From Methanosarcinales archaeon (GTDB lineage Archaea > Halobacteriota > Methanosarcinia > Methanosarcinales > Methanogasteraceae), in contig JAUWHQ010000002.1 of assembly GCA_030605805.1 (NCBI GenBank), forward strand, positions 1 to 19,113: a DNA stretch of 19,113 nt, in the 5' to 3' direction. This document shows positions 1-7,426 of the stretch, one piece after another; the first letter of the stretch is position 1; every line of letters starts with the position of its first letter. The notes under the pieces were generated by a model, which was not told the origin of the DNA, searched no databases, and saw only the letters and a program-made list of their open reading frames with translations. A program made the position numbers and the translations under genes.

Positions 1-48
1 GGTTCCGCCCCGTTCGAGCATTCGTGACATGACATCGATCTCATCCAT
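1..48 (-). CDS. Partial N-terminus of a UPF0148 / Sjogren-autoantigen-p27-like protein
   Basis: Sixteen codons read leftwards from an ATG at 48 and run off the window edge, giving MDEIDVMSRMLERGGT. A GAGGAG ribosome binding site lies about 12 bases upstream. The pattern of a short acidic start, then ML-x-x-GG/A-T, is how archaeal UPF0148 (autoantigen p27) small zinc-ribbon proteins begin; in that family a CxxCG zinc-binding segment follows. The zinc ribbon would lie outside the window, so the call is tentative. What is seen: a clean start, a good ribosome binding site and an open frame to the edge. Confidence 0.45.
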   Translation of the reverse strand, partial: MDEIDVMSRMLERGGT

Positions 49-112
49 GGTTAGGTCGCTCCTCGCATCAATCAATTGTATACGCGGGAAATTGTAAAGC
101 TACCCTTCCGGG

Positions 113-141
113 ATGAAAACTGGCAGGTCATATACTGCCAG
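113..141 (-). terminator. Candidate intrinsic terminator of the S-layer-type gene
   Basis: On the minus strand CTGGCAG (141-135) pairs with CTGCCAG (126-120) and is followed directly by TTTT. The stop codon of the S-layer-type pseudogene (130-128) sits in the loop. The stem-loop plus T-run at the exact gene end supports termination before the next gene on the same strand, which starts at 48. Confidence 0.45.
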
Positions 142-610
142 GTGCCATCTTCAGCAGCATCATCGCGTCCACAGATGTGAGCCTGCCATCGCGGTTCATG
201 TCGCCCCATCTCTGTCCTCGTCCGTCCGAATCGGTCCGGTAGCCATCGGGGGTGTCCGGTTCTTTGTCCCATGTATCGGGCACGCCGTCGCGGTCAGAGT
301 CTTTGGCTGGGATGTATGTTGGTGGTGTGGGCGATACACCGCCGATGGTACGCTTCACATACGGGTAGAATCTCACCGTGTCGCTGTCTGCCACTTTGAA
401 GTGCATGTTGCCCATGATCTCGACATTAGCGTTCTGGCTCAGGTCAGCGGCACCGTTCTTGAGCGTGATGCCACTGGAACCCGCGCTTGTGACCCTCATC
501 ATACCATCGTCTCGTCAGTACTCACCCTGATCTACCGTCTCTGCCGCGCTTCCAGCACCAACCACAGCCATCGCTACAAGCGCAAACAATAGAATCGTTC
601 GTTTCTTCAT
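128..610 (-). pseudogene. Broken S-layer-type exported protein with half dockerin and in-frame TGA
   Basis: Translation starts at ATG 610 behind a strong AAGGAGG site. The first about 23 residues are a signal peptide (MKKRTILLFALVAMAVVGAG). Eight codons later an in-frame TGA (517-515) interrupts the frame; the same frame then continues to the stop at 128. The downstream part carries ITLKNG...VEIMGNMHFKVADSDTVRFYPYV, which I recognise as the end of the methanogen S-layer domain (PF07752/DUF1608), then an Asp-rich calcium-binding stretch (DSDRDGVPDTWD) and a half dockerin/EF-hand repeat (GDMNRDGRLTSVDAMMLL). A normal S-layer domain is several times longer, so the signal peptide appears joined to the domain tail by an internal deletion, and the TGA is a further lesion. 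Readthrough or a sequence error at TGA is possible. The family call is from memory of the motif. Confidence 0.6.
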
Positions 611-671
611 ATTCACTACCTCCTTATGCGGACAATCATATCCGCGCGCGCGTTTCGCTTGAGTCTGCCCT

Positions 672-687
672 CTCATAAATATATCGC
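672..687 (-). promoter_or_regulatory. TATA box of the S-layer-type gene
   Basis: Minus strand reads GCGATATATTTATGAG here, an A/T tract in a GC-richer context, about 65 bases before ATG 610. A start of transcription about 25 bases downstream leaves a leader of roughly 40 bases containing the AAGGAGG site and a small GCGGA/TCCGC hairpin. Inference from position and composition. Confidence 0.45.
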
Positions 688-864
688 GCAAGTACGGGCA
701 GAAGATTTGATAGCGATTCCGAAAACGAATTTTCATGTCTTTAGACTTTGATTTGATGCGGGCTTCGTCGTGAACCAGGGAGTCCGGTCTCAATTCGCCG
801 CCGTTCCTTGTACGTGGAGATGCTATATTCCGGATCGGTTTCTTTCGGGGCTACTGATATTACC

Positions 865-872
865 GATATATA
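865..872 (+). promoter_or_regulatory. Candidate TATA box of the porGDA operon
   Basis: GATATATA lies 31-38 bases before the ATG at 904. With archaeal spacing the transcript would begin a few bases ahead of the porG start codon, which fits the absence of a ribosome binding site there. Confidence 0.4.
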
Positions 873-903
873 CGATAAATTTATGCGTGGCTATGATCGA
901 CGT

Positions 904-1452
904 ATGTGTATGAAGGAGATTCGGATTCACGGTCGCGGCGGGCAGGGCTCGGTCACTGCTGCCGAACTGCTTGCGATAGCGGCTTTTGAGGATGGCTTGT
1001 ACAGTCAGGCATTCCCCTCATTCGGCGTGGAGCGAAGAGGCGCTCCTGTGATGGCTTTTGTACGTTTATCGGACCAGAAGATCAGACTGCGCAGCCAGGT
1101 GTACGATCCTGACTATGTGATCGTGCAGGATGCCACACTGATCGAAGCCGTCAATGTTGCTGGCGGTCTGAAACCAGACGGCATGATCATCGTCAATACC
1201 GAGCACAAGCCAGAGGATCTTCACCTCGAGACCGAAGCTTTGGTTCGGACGATCGATGCAACCAGAATAGCGCTTGATATCATCGGAAAACCGATCATGA
1301 ATACTGTGATGCTCGGCGCGTTTGCAGGCGTAAGCAGGGAGGTCACCGCGGATTCGATCAAACACGCGGTGCGTGACCGTTTTCCGGGAGCTGCCGGAGA
1401 GAAGAACGCTGATGCAGTCCAGCACGCTTATGACCGGATGGTGGTCTCATGA
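904..1452 (+). CDS. porG: Pyruvate:ferredoxin oxidoreductase, gamma subunit
   Basis: About 182 residues, typical of a stand-alone gamma subunit. It opens MCMKEIRIHGRGGQGSVTAA; the IHGRGGQG loop is the family hallmark, followed by SFGVERRGAPV at the usual place. In the enzyme it helps hold the TPP site while the complex oxidises pyruvate to acetyl-CoA and CO2 with reduction of ferredoxin (or the reverse for CO2 fixation). The start is ATG 904 or ATG 910; the frame is open back to a TTG at 808, but the upstream translation does not resemble the family and overlaps the TATA box. The stop overlaps the porD start (ATGA at 1449-1452), so the two are co-translated. A 2-oxoisovalerate enzyme is the main alternative; gene order G-D-A favours pyruvate. 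Confidence 0.88.
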   Translation: MCMKEIRIHGRGGQGSVTAAELLAIAAFEDGLYSQAFPSFGVERRGAPVMAFVRLSDQKIRLRSQVYDPDYVIVQDATLIEAVNVAGGLKPDGMIIVNTEHKPEDLHLETEALVRTIDATRIALDIIGKPIMNTVMLGAFAGVSREVTADSIKHAVRDRFPGAAGEKNADAVQHAYDRMVVS

Positions 1453-1709
1453 TTCCGCACGCACCAATCGGGGAACCTGGATCCAGCATTGCGAACAAGA
1501 CCGGCAGCTGGCGGATCTTTATGCCGATATTCCACGCAGAACTCTGTAACGGATGCGGCACCTGCGAAACATTCTGTCCCGAGGGCATCGTGCACAAGAG
1601 ACCTGACGCGGATACGTTCACGACTGATTACGATTACTGTAAGGGCTGCGGTGTATGTGCGCAAGAATGCCCGAAAGACGCCATAGAGATGGTCCTGGAG
1701 GAGAAATGA
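1449..1709 (+). CDS. porD: Pyruvate:ferredoxin oxidoreductase, delta (ferredoxin-type) subunit
   Basis: An 86-residue polyferredoxin subunit. Two [4Fe-4S] motifs are complete: CNGCGTCETFCP (Cys 33, 36, 39, 43) and CKGCGVCAQECP (Cys 64, 67, 70, 74). It passes electrons from the TPP radical centre of the complex to external ferredoxin. The N-terminal segment (GSWRIF before the first motif) matches the usual PorD leader that contacts the other subunits. It starts by a 4-base overlap with porG and its stop overlaps the porA start (AATGA at 1705-1709), so G, D and A form one tightly coupled operon. Confidence 0.88.
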   Translation: MIPHAPIGEPGSSIANKTGSWRIFMPIFHAELCNGCGTCETFCPEGIVHKRPDADTFTTDYDYCKGCGVCAQECPKDAIEMVLEEK

Positions 1710-2914
1710 CTGGAAAACTGAAAAGCGGGAGGCAGGTTGTCGAAGGCTCGTACGCGGTTGCACATGCGGCTGCAATGTGCAGACCGGACGTGATATCAGC
1801 GTATCCGATCACGCCGCAGACCCATATCGTGGAAGACCTGTCGCAGTTCGTTGCTGATGGCGTAATCGACTCCAAGTATGTCAACGTCGAGAGTGAGTTC
1901 TCAGCACTATCCGCACTCGTCGGGGCAAGCGCAGCAGGCGCACGAACATACTCGGCAACCACCTCGCAGGGACTTGCCCTGATGCACGAGGTGCTCTTCA
2001 ATGCGGCAGGCATGAGGCTCCCGATCGTGATGACGATCGTCAACCGGTCGATGAGTGCGCCGATCAACATCTGGAACGACCATCAGGACAGCATGGCAGA
2101 GCGGGACACGGGCTGGATCCAGCTCTACATCGAGGACGCGCAGGAACTTGTTGATGCGACGGCACAGGCGTACATGATCGCAGAGGACCCTGACGTCTCG
2201 CTTCCGGTGATGGTCTGCATGGACGGGTTCATACTCTCGCACGTCTTTGAGCCTGTGGACCTCCTCGACCAGAAGGCTGTGGACGAATTTCTCCCGCAAT
2301 TTTTGCCCGTGCGGGTTCTTGATCCCGAGAATCCGGAGTCATTTGGCATGTTCGTTGACCCTGAGTACTACATGGATTTCCGGTATCTGGTCGAACAGGC
2401 GATGGACGCGTCACGATCGAAGATAGTAGACGCCGCCCGGAAATTTGAGTCGATCTTTGGCAGATACTACGGCGATCTGATCGATACATACCATACAGAC
2501 GGCGCAGAGATCATCCTTGTCGCGATGGGATCATTAGTCGGGACTCTCAGGGATGTGGTCGATGACCTGCGAGAGAAGGGCGTTTCTGTCGGGCTACTCA
2601 AGATCCGCGCCTTCAGACCGTTCCCGATCGACGAGATCAAAAAGGTGGTCGCTGATGCGAAGGTGGTTGTTGTGCTTGACAAGAACATCTCGCTTGGAAC
2701 CGGCGAGGGCGCGGTCACAACCGAGATCAAGGCGGGCATGTACAACAGCGATATCAGCGTTCCTGTGATCGGATTCGTGATCGGGCTTGGCGGACGCGAC
2801 ATTCCGGTTACAACGGTTCAGCGGATTGTGGAGAAGGCAGAGAATGTCATCCGGAATGGAATCACGGCTGAAAGCGAGTTTGTCGATCTGAAACATTCGC
2901 ATATTCGTGTTTGA
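1706..2914 (+). CDS. porA: Pyruvate:ferredoxin oxidoreductase, alpha subunit
   Basis: About 402 residues, full length for the alpha subunit. The start chosen is ATG 1706, which overlaps the porD stop and has GGAGGAG just upstream; it gives the usual opening MTGKLKSGRQVVEGSYAVAH. Domain I carries the conserved AYPITPQTHIVE (residues 32-43) and the ESEFSALSALVGASAAGAR and TSQGLALMHE segments that bind pyruvate and the pyrimidine ring. Domain II follows (ILVAMGS, LLKIRAFRPFP). The C-terminal GRDIPVTTVQRIVEKAE is intact. The catalytic TPP-binding beta subunit (porB), normally the next gene, is absent: 315 bases of non-coding sequence follow. The enzyme therefore needs a beta subunit encoded elsewhere. 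Confidence 0.88.
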   Translation: MTGKLKSGRQVVEGSYAVAHAAAMCRPDVISAYPITPQTHIVEDLSQFVADGVIDSKYVNVESEFSALSALVGASAAGARTYSATTSQGLALMHEVLFNAAGMRLPIVMTIVNRSMSAPINIWNDHQDSMAERDTGWIQLYIEDAQELVDATAQAYMIAEDPDVSLPVMVCMDGFILSHVFEPVDLLDQKAVDEFLPQFLPVRVLDPENPESFGMFVDPEYYMDFRYLVEQAMDASRSKIVDAARKFESIFGRYYGDLIDTYHTDGAEIILVAMGSLVGTLRDVVDDLREKGVSVGLLKIRAFRPFPIDEIKKVVADAKVVVVLDKNISLGTGEGAVTTEIKAGMYNSDISVPVIGFVIGLGGRDIPVTTVQRIVEKAENVIRNGITAESEFVDLKHSHIRV

Positions 2915-3229
2915 TTACATTGATGCGGTGGGTCACAACACCTACTGTTACTGATTGTGCCCCCTCCCGCCATTTTTATTCATGACCGATTTAAAAAGCG
3001 CATGGGACGGTTTCTTTGAGTTTGTGCTAGCAATCACAAAAAAAGTATGTTCGTTTGTGATAGCCTCCCGGAAACACGGCTAACGTTGTGTCTGCGTCAG
3101 GAACGCCGAGATACACAGCGGGAACGATGTTCAGGAAGATGTGCGTGATTAAAAACAACATACCATATCAACGATCCAAATGCTTATGTAGCATATAGGT
3201 AGAGGGGGTGGATGGAGAGTTGATGTCCC
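2915..3229. other. Intergenic region after porA; no porB
   Basis: No convincing coding frame is seen. It holds a T-rich tract (about 2970-2980) that could end por transcription, an imperfect inverted repeat at 3030-3064 (ATCACAAA / TTTGTGAT arms, 13-base loop, extended by GC/GC across an A-A mismatch), and near its right end a possible promoter for the following gene. I looked for a porB start or its CxGCG motif and found none. Confidence 0.5.
3180..3192 (+). promoter_or_regulatory. Possible promoter of the exported beta-helix gene
   Basis: CCAAATGCTTATGTA (3176-3190) resembles a BRE followed by a TATA box, about 40-50 bases ahead of the ATG at 3230. A GGAG site lies 12 bases ahead of that ATG. 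Weak match. Confidence 0.3.
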
Positions 3230-5872
3230 ATGGTGAGAATACGCCTGCATCCACTTGTGCTTATCGCGTTGTTTTTATCCCTGTCATGCATAGTCGTTCA
3301 GGCAGGGGGATTGGTTGAGATATCTGATGCTCCATGTTCTGGTGGAGTCTATGAAGACCCCGGATACAACTTTTATCGATACAGCATTGGTGAAAGCGAC
3401 CTATCCACACACATCGTCATTAATGAGATCGAGCAGAATCCCTACGGAATCGATGAGGGAAATGAATGGGTCGAGCTCTATAATCCCACAACAAGCGATG
3501 TTAATCTGGATGGCTGGAAGCTATCAACAACGCACGGAAAAACCGTAACTGTCACACTGCGCGGAACAATACCTGCAAACGGATATGTCATCTATACGCA
3601 TACAGAACAATGGCTGGATAACATAGGTGAATCTGTCACCCTGCGTGATCCTTCATTGAACGAAGTAGATAGAACGCCATATGTGCCAGACAATAACGGT
3701 ACTCGGTATTCATGGCAGCGATACCCGAATGGAAAAGACACCGATTCTGATTCAGATTGGGAGTTCCGAGCATCAACAAAAGGGTACGGTAGCGGCGATG
3801 AAATGCCACCACCAAAAACGATCTATGTTGATGATGATTTCGTTGACGACCCACCAAACCATAAATGGAATACGATCCAAGAAGGGGTAACTGCCGCATT
3901 CCGTGGTGATACAATTGTTGTGAGGGATGGAATATATAATGAGAGTGTGAATGTGTACAGGCGTTTAACGATCCAATCTGAGAATGGATCTGATGTGACA
4001 ATCGTTCGGGCGGCATCGATTTATGATCATGTGTTTTACGTACGGATGGCAAATTACGTGAATATAAGTGGGTTCACGGTAGAAGGAGCAACTGGGTATT
4101 CATATGCGGGAATATACCTATATTGTGCAAGTCACTGCAATGTGTCATATAACAACGCATCGAATAATTGGAAAGGCATCGGACTGTGGTATTCGAGCAA
4201 TAACATGATCATAGACAATAATGCATCGAACAACAGCTATGACACCCACCTGAGTTATTCGAGTGGCAACACGCTCACAAACAATTGTGGTAGCATCCAT
4301 TTAGGTTCTTCGTGCAGCAACACAATCGCAAACAACACATGCTCAAACCACTACATGGGAATTTACTTGAGTTCGTCAAGCGGCAACGCCCTCATAGGCA
4401 ACGCCCTATTGAATAATAGTCATGGTATATACTTAAGTTGTTCAAGCAATAACAATACGCTAACAGGCAATAATGCATCGAACAACGAATGCGGCATCGA
4501 CTTGAGTTCATCAAGCGGAAACGTGCTCACAAGCAATAGTGCAGACGAAAACAGTGATGGTGGCATCAGGGTGTCGGGCAGTGATAAAAACGATTATAAT
4601 AGCTCCATTGACATCACAAATACAGTAAATGATAAGCCTGTTTATTATTTCTTCAATAAGAATGGTGCTGTGTTGAATGAACTTAATGCCGGTCATCTGA
4701 CACTTGCATATTGTTCAGAATGCACGATCAAAAACAGCAATGTCAGCAACGGCGACGGCATCTGGCTGTCTCATTCGAGTAACAACACACTCACGAGCAA
4801 CACCGCAAACTCGAATAGCGACTACGGCATCCATCTGTCATCTTCGGGCAACAACACGCTCACGAGTAATCTGATGTCCGATAACCGGTATAATTTTGGG
4901 ATATCTGGCGGGAGTGACTCCTATTTCGATAACAATATCGATACCACCAATCATGTCAATGGAAAACCTGTTCACTATATTCAAGATGTCGATGAGGTGA
5001 CATTCGACTGCGACACCCACGCAGATGCAGGCACAATATACTGCATCCAATGCAACAACATTGCAATACAGGGCATCACTCTCACTGATAATGGTGCTGG
5101 CGTGTTTTTCTGGAAAACTAACAACTCAAGGGTAGAAAACGTGAATGTATCGAATAACGAATATGGCATCCGCCTGTTGGATTCGAGCAACAACACGCTG
5201 AAAGACAATAATGCATCAAATAACCAATACGGCATCTACTCGTCTCATTCGAGCAACAGCACTCTCACGAGTAATGCATGTTTCAGTAATAGATTAGGGA
5301 TCTTACTGTGGAGCACAAGCAACAGCACCCTCCACGCCAATACATGCTCAAACAACGATGATGACGGCATCTGCATGTTGTATTCGAACAATAACACACT
5401 CACTGGTAACAGATGCTCAAACAACAATGATGGAGGCATCATCATCTTGTGGAAATCATGTAACAATCTCCTTTACCACAATAATCTCATAAATAACAAC
5501 GGCAATGCCTACGACTACTCATCTGACTTCTCATCTGACCCAGTTTGTACCAACTTCTGGAATTGCAGCACCGGAGGAAACTATTACAGCGACTATGCTG
5601 GCTGCGACAACGACACAGACGGCATCGGCGACACACCTCACCCAATCCCATCGGACAGCGTTGACTACTTCCCGCTCATGCAGCCGTGGAGTGAGGATAC
5701 GCAGCAAAAAGGCGACCTAAACCACGATGGTCAGATCACAGCAGCAGATGCGAGTATCGCGCTACAGATGGCAGTGAGCGGAGGGCACAGCGATGATGCG
5801 GACATGAACAGGGACGGCAGCGTCACCTCGCTCGATGCGCTCATGATTCTTCAGACAGTGTCCGGGCTATAG
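3230..5872 (+). CDS. Exported lamin-tail / NosD-type beta-helix protein with C-terminal dockerin
   Basis: An 880-residue secreted protein. Residues 1-25 are a signal peptide. Residues about 60-185 form a lamin-tail domain (VINEIEQNP, EWVELYNPT, LDGWKL). From about 198 (TIYVDDDF, WNTIQEGV) to about 800 it is a right-handed parallel beta-helix of the NosD/CASH class, with many rungs of the form (S)SxNNTLTxNxxSNNxxGI. Two internal blocks contain KPVY/HY, a feature of NosD repeats. Residues 828-880 are a complete two-repeat type I dockerin (GDLNHDGQITAADASIALQM and DMNRDGSVTSLDALMIL). The dockerin implies anchoring to a cohesin-bearing partner at the cell surface, none of which is in the window. 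Beta-helix proteins of this sort often bind or cut polysaccharide; no catalytic residues can be assigned. High Asn/Ser content suggests N-glycosylation. Confidence 0.85.
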   Translation: MVRIRLHPLVLIALFLSLSCIVVQAGGLVEISDAPCSGGVYEDPGYNFYRYSIGESDLSTHIVINEIEQNPYGIDEGNEWVELYNPTTSDVNLDGWKLSTTHGKTVTVTLRGTIPANGYVIYTHTEQWLDNIGESVTLRDPSLNEVDRTPYVPDNNGTRYSWQRYPNGKDTDSDSDWEFRASTKGYGSGDEMPPPKTIYVDDDFVDDPPNHKWNTIQEGVTAAFRGDTIVVRDGIYNESVNVYRRLTIQSENGSDVTIVRAASIYDHVFYVRMANYVNISGFTVEGATGYSYAGIYLYCASHCNVSYNNASNNWKGIGLWYSSNNMIIDNNASNNSYDTHLSYSSGNTLTNNCGSIHLGSSCSNTIANNTCSNHYMGIYLSSSSGNALIGNALLNNSHGIYLSCSSNNNTLTGNNASNNECGIDLSSSSGNVLTSNSADENSDGGIRVSGSDKNDYNSSIDITNTVNDKPVYYFFNKNGAVLNELNAGHLTLAYCSECTIKNSNVSNGDGIWLSHSSNNTLTSNTANSNSDYGIHLSSSGNNTLTSNLMSDNRYNFGISGGSDSYFDNNIDTTNHVNGKPVHYIQDVDEVTFDCDTHADAGTIYCIQCNNIAIQGITLTDNGAGVFFWKTNNSRVENVNVSNNEYGIRLLDSSNNTLKDNNASNNQYGIYSSHSSNSTLTSNACFSNRLGILLWSTSNSTLHANTCSNNDDDGICMLYSNNNTLTGNRCSNNNDGGIIILWKSCNNLLYHNNLINNNGNAYDYSSDFSSDPVCTNFWNCSTGGNYYSDYAGCDNDTDGIGDTPHPIPSDSVDYFPLMQPWSEDTQQKGDLNHDGQITAADASIALQMAVSGGHSDDADMNRDGSVTSLDALMILQTVSGL

Positions 5873-5923
5873 AGATCGGTCAAATTTAAGTATCGTGGCT
5901 GATATTGACCACAACACATGAGA

Positions 5924-5956
5924 CGATACGATCCGCATGACGGACTTACTGTATCG
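5924..5956. other. Nested hairpin after the beta-helix gene
   Basis: CGATAC (5924-5929) pairs with GTATCG (5951-5956), and inside it TCCG (5932-5935) with CGGA (5941-5944). It lies about 50 bases after the preceding stop and ahead of the AT-rich module. No T-run follows on the plus strand, so a termination role is uncertain. Confidence 0.3.
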
Positions 5957-6057
5957 CGGTTGACTGCCCTATTGAACTTGCCGAAGTGCGTGGTAAAATG
6001 AATGTAAAATCGCTATATACAGGCTCTGTACTTAAGTGTGGGGTTTGGTGACTTCGG
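5941..6057 (+). repeat. Repeated coding tail, copy A (ends GSVLKCGVW-stop)
   Basis: An open frame without its own proper start (5941-6051) ends TGSVLKCGVW-stop. Bases 6018-6057 match copy B at 16219-16258 at about 35 of 40 positions, and the match continues past the stop codon (TGACTTCGG). Most coding differences are silent. CCGAAGT (5981-5987) can pair with ACTTCGG (6051-6057), as the equivalent segments can in copy B. I read it as the 3' end of a lost gene, possibly an IS200/IS605 TnpB-type tail with its overlapping RNA, but that identity is a guess. It sits just before an AT-rich gene, as does copy B. Confidence 0.55.
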
Positions 6058-6073
6058 AGTGATGTTATAGATA

Positions 6074-6775
6074 ATGATGGAAAAAATAAAAAAGATTTTT
6101 GTGTGGATACAAAACAATCCGCTTTTATCGAGCTTTTTAGGTTCCCTTGCAGGGAGTATACTGTTTGCTATAGCAGTGGTTATAAAGGGGGTGATGACAC
6201 CTATGACGCTTTATAATGCTCTAATGAACTTCAATCTTTTATATATTTTTTTAGCGATGTCCATAGCTATTACAATATATCTTGGCGTTCGCTTAATTAA
6301 GCGGCATTGGGAAGAAGTAAGCAAAGAACGTTTCGAAGAATTTGAAACCATCACATTATCATTTGAAAGACTATTCGATTCAAGTAAAAACCCACTTGTA
6401 AGTTTCTTGGAAGAACTTGATGTTGAAGACTCACATCTATCCAGAGTTCAAACCCCGTTAAAGAAATACATTGGTCGAAGTTTTAGATACTACAGGAAGC
6501 ATCTCGGCAAATTTAATGGCTCAATAGAAGATTTTGAGCTACTTGTAGACGAGTTTGAAAACATATTCTACGCTTATGAAGACATGTTCATTGCTCCGCT
6601 CAAGGGGAGAAGAGACGAGATCGCTAAAAATGATAGACTTAAGAAGAAATTTAATAGGTTTGTAGGCGACTACGAGTACTTAAGGCGGCAATACGTGGAG
6701 TATGGCGAGAAGATAAATGGATTGTTTAATGTCGAGATTGTGAGGACAGATTTTGATCATGTGTTACCATTGTAG
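6074..6775 (+). CDS. AT-rich two-TM membrane protein of unknown function
   Basis: A 233-residue protein that I do not recognise. Two hydrophobic helices lie near the N-terminus (about residues 19-40 and 53-73) with a basic first segment (MMEKIKKIF), so the rest faces the cytoplasm. Residues 75-233 are charged and helical (FEEFETITLSFERLF, FELLVDEFENIFYAYEDMF), suggesting a helical bundle. Start ATG 6074 has GGAGTGAT about 10 bases upstream; ATG 6077 is equally possible. Codon use is strongly A/T-biased compared with the flanking por, nifB and vWA genes, a sign of transfer. It stands alone: copy A of the repeated tail ends 17 bases before it and a GGATGCCCCG palindrome begins 30 bases after it. 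Confidence 0.75.
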   Translation: MMEKIKKIFVWIQNNPLLSSFLGSLAGSILFAIAVVIKGVMTPMTLYNALMNFNLLYIFLAMSIAITIYLGVRLIKRHWEEVSKERFEEFETITLSFERLFDSSKNPLVSFLEELDVEDSHLSRVQTPLKKYIGRSFRYYRKHLGKFNGSIEDFELLVDEFENIFYAYEDMFIAPLKGRRDEIAKNDRLKKKFNRFVGDYEYLRRQYVEYGEKINGLFNVEIVRTDFDHVLPL

Positions 6776-6805
6776 GAAGCGGAAATGAGTCAAAGACATC
6801 ACCAC

Positions 6806-6843
6806 GGATGCCCCGTTCTTCAGAACGGGGTGGGGATTAAGAC
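6806..6843 (+). repeat. GGATGCCCCG palindrome, copy 1 (IS200/IS605-like end)
   Basis: CCCCGTTCT (6811-6819) and AGAACGGGG (6822-6830) form a perfect 9-bp hairpin with a 2-base loop, preceded by GGATG and followed by TGGGGATTAAGAC. Copy 2 at 18912-18958 has the same GGATGCCCCG...CGGGGTGG frame around different arm bases, then GGGGCTTTAGAA. Conserved flanks with co-varying arms are typical of the terminal hairpins of IS200/IS605-like elements; no transposase is present. It could also serve as a terminator for the gene at 6074. Confidence 0.5.
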
Positions 6844-6852
6844 TTTGCAATC

Positions 6853-7161
6853 TCACTCCCGCCCTTCCAGCGCTCTCTTCATCACCTCGATCGCGCACAG
6901 TTCCCCGCACATCGAACACGCATCGCTGCCACTCCCTCTCGCCTCATGAATCGATCTCGCACGCTCGCCATCGATTGCGCACTCAAACTGCGCATCCCAG
7001 TCAAGGCGCTTTCGTGCAATCGCCATCGCCCGGTCCAGCGCAAACGCACGCCCACGCACGCCCGGTTTCACAAGATCGATGACGTGGGCGGCAATCTTTG
7101 TGACGATCGCCCCCTCCCTGCTGTCATCGCTGGTCGGGAGCGCAAGATGCTCGGCGGACAC
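6853..7161 (-). pseudogene. thiC: 3' fragment of thiC (phosphomethylpyrimidine synthase)
   Basis: About 102 residues remain, ending at the natural stop (6853). They read AEHLALP...REGAIVTKIAAHVIDL...RKRLDWDAQFECAIDGERAR...CSMCGELCAIEV, which is the ThiC C-terminus including the Cys cluster that carries the radical-SAM [4Fe-4S] centre. The roughly 300 residues of the barrel that should precede AEHLALP are absent: the homology stops at about 7158, exactly where a porA fragment begins on the other strand. A GTG at 7161 opens the frame but the product cannot be an enzyme. Intact ThiC would make the pyrimidine half of thiamine from AIR. Confidence 0.7.
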
Positions 7162-7203
7162 GACATTCCGGTTACTACGGTTCAGCGAATCGTGGAGAAG
7201 GCA
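7150..7203 (+). pseudogene. 3' fragment of a second porA
   Basis: These 54 bases match porA 2786-2839 at 49 positions and read LGGHDIPVTTVQRIVEKA against LGGRDIPVTTVQRIVEKA. Four of the five differences are silent, so the source was a diverged, selected porA gene rather than a recent copy of the local one. The match begins within the last bases of the thiC fragment (they share CGGCGGAC) and stops at the end of GAGAAGGCA. Confidence 0.7.
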
Positions 7204-7426
7204 TCTTCTGATGCCCAGGCACGGCTGCCATCAGGCTTAACAATAACAATGCCCCTATCCAAGCGTTGACCGCGCTCTTCCGGAGCATTCGACGCTGCAA
7301 CGCTGTGGTGGCGTAACAATCCCGTGTCCTCGATCCGGGGGCACCGCGTGAACCGAAAACCGCCCCACTGAAGCGATAACTTTACAACCTAACACCGAGA
7401 TCATTCATGAAAAGGAGGCAAAAAGA
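7204..7426. other. Spacer between the recombination scar and the nif-like pair
   Basis: No coding frame is convincing. A weak imperfect palindrome (TGATG...CATCA around GGCA/TGCC) lies near 7209-7231. The segment has no tRNA arms that pair properly. A possible weak promoter (CTTTACAAC, about 7379-7387) precedes the NifU-domain gene. Confidence 0.35.

Noticed and set aside
515..517. Selenocysteine at the in-frame TGA
   Set aside because: The position follows a signal peptide in a calcium-binding surface protein, with no redox context, and no SECIS-like element was recognised; a lesion or error is simpler.
113..592. Plus-strand open frame of 159 codons
   Set aside because: It is antisense to the S-layer-type gene, whose signal peptide, domain motifs, promoter and terminator are all on the minus strand.
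3030..3064. Terminal inverted repeat of an insertion sequence
   Set aside because: The imperfect arms enclose only 13 bases and no second copy or transposase is near; at most a hairpin.
6946..7269. Plus-strand open frame of 107 codons across the scar
   Set aside because: Its first half is the antisense of thiC and only the short porA-like part has a recognisable origin; it is a by-product of the joint.
7262..7375. Possible tRNA, from a TCGAAT-like loop on the minus strand
   Set aside because: The T-stem pairs over only three bases and no matching 7-bp acceptor stem is found at the right distance.
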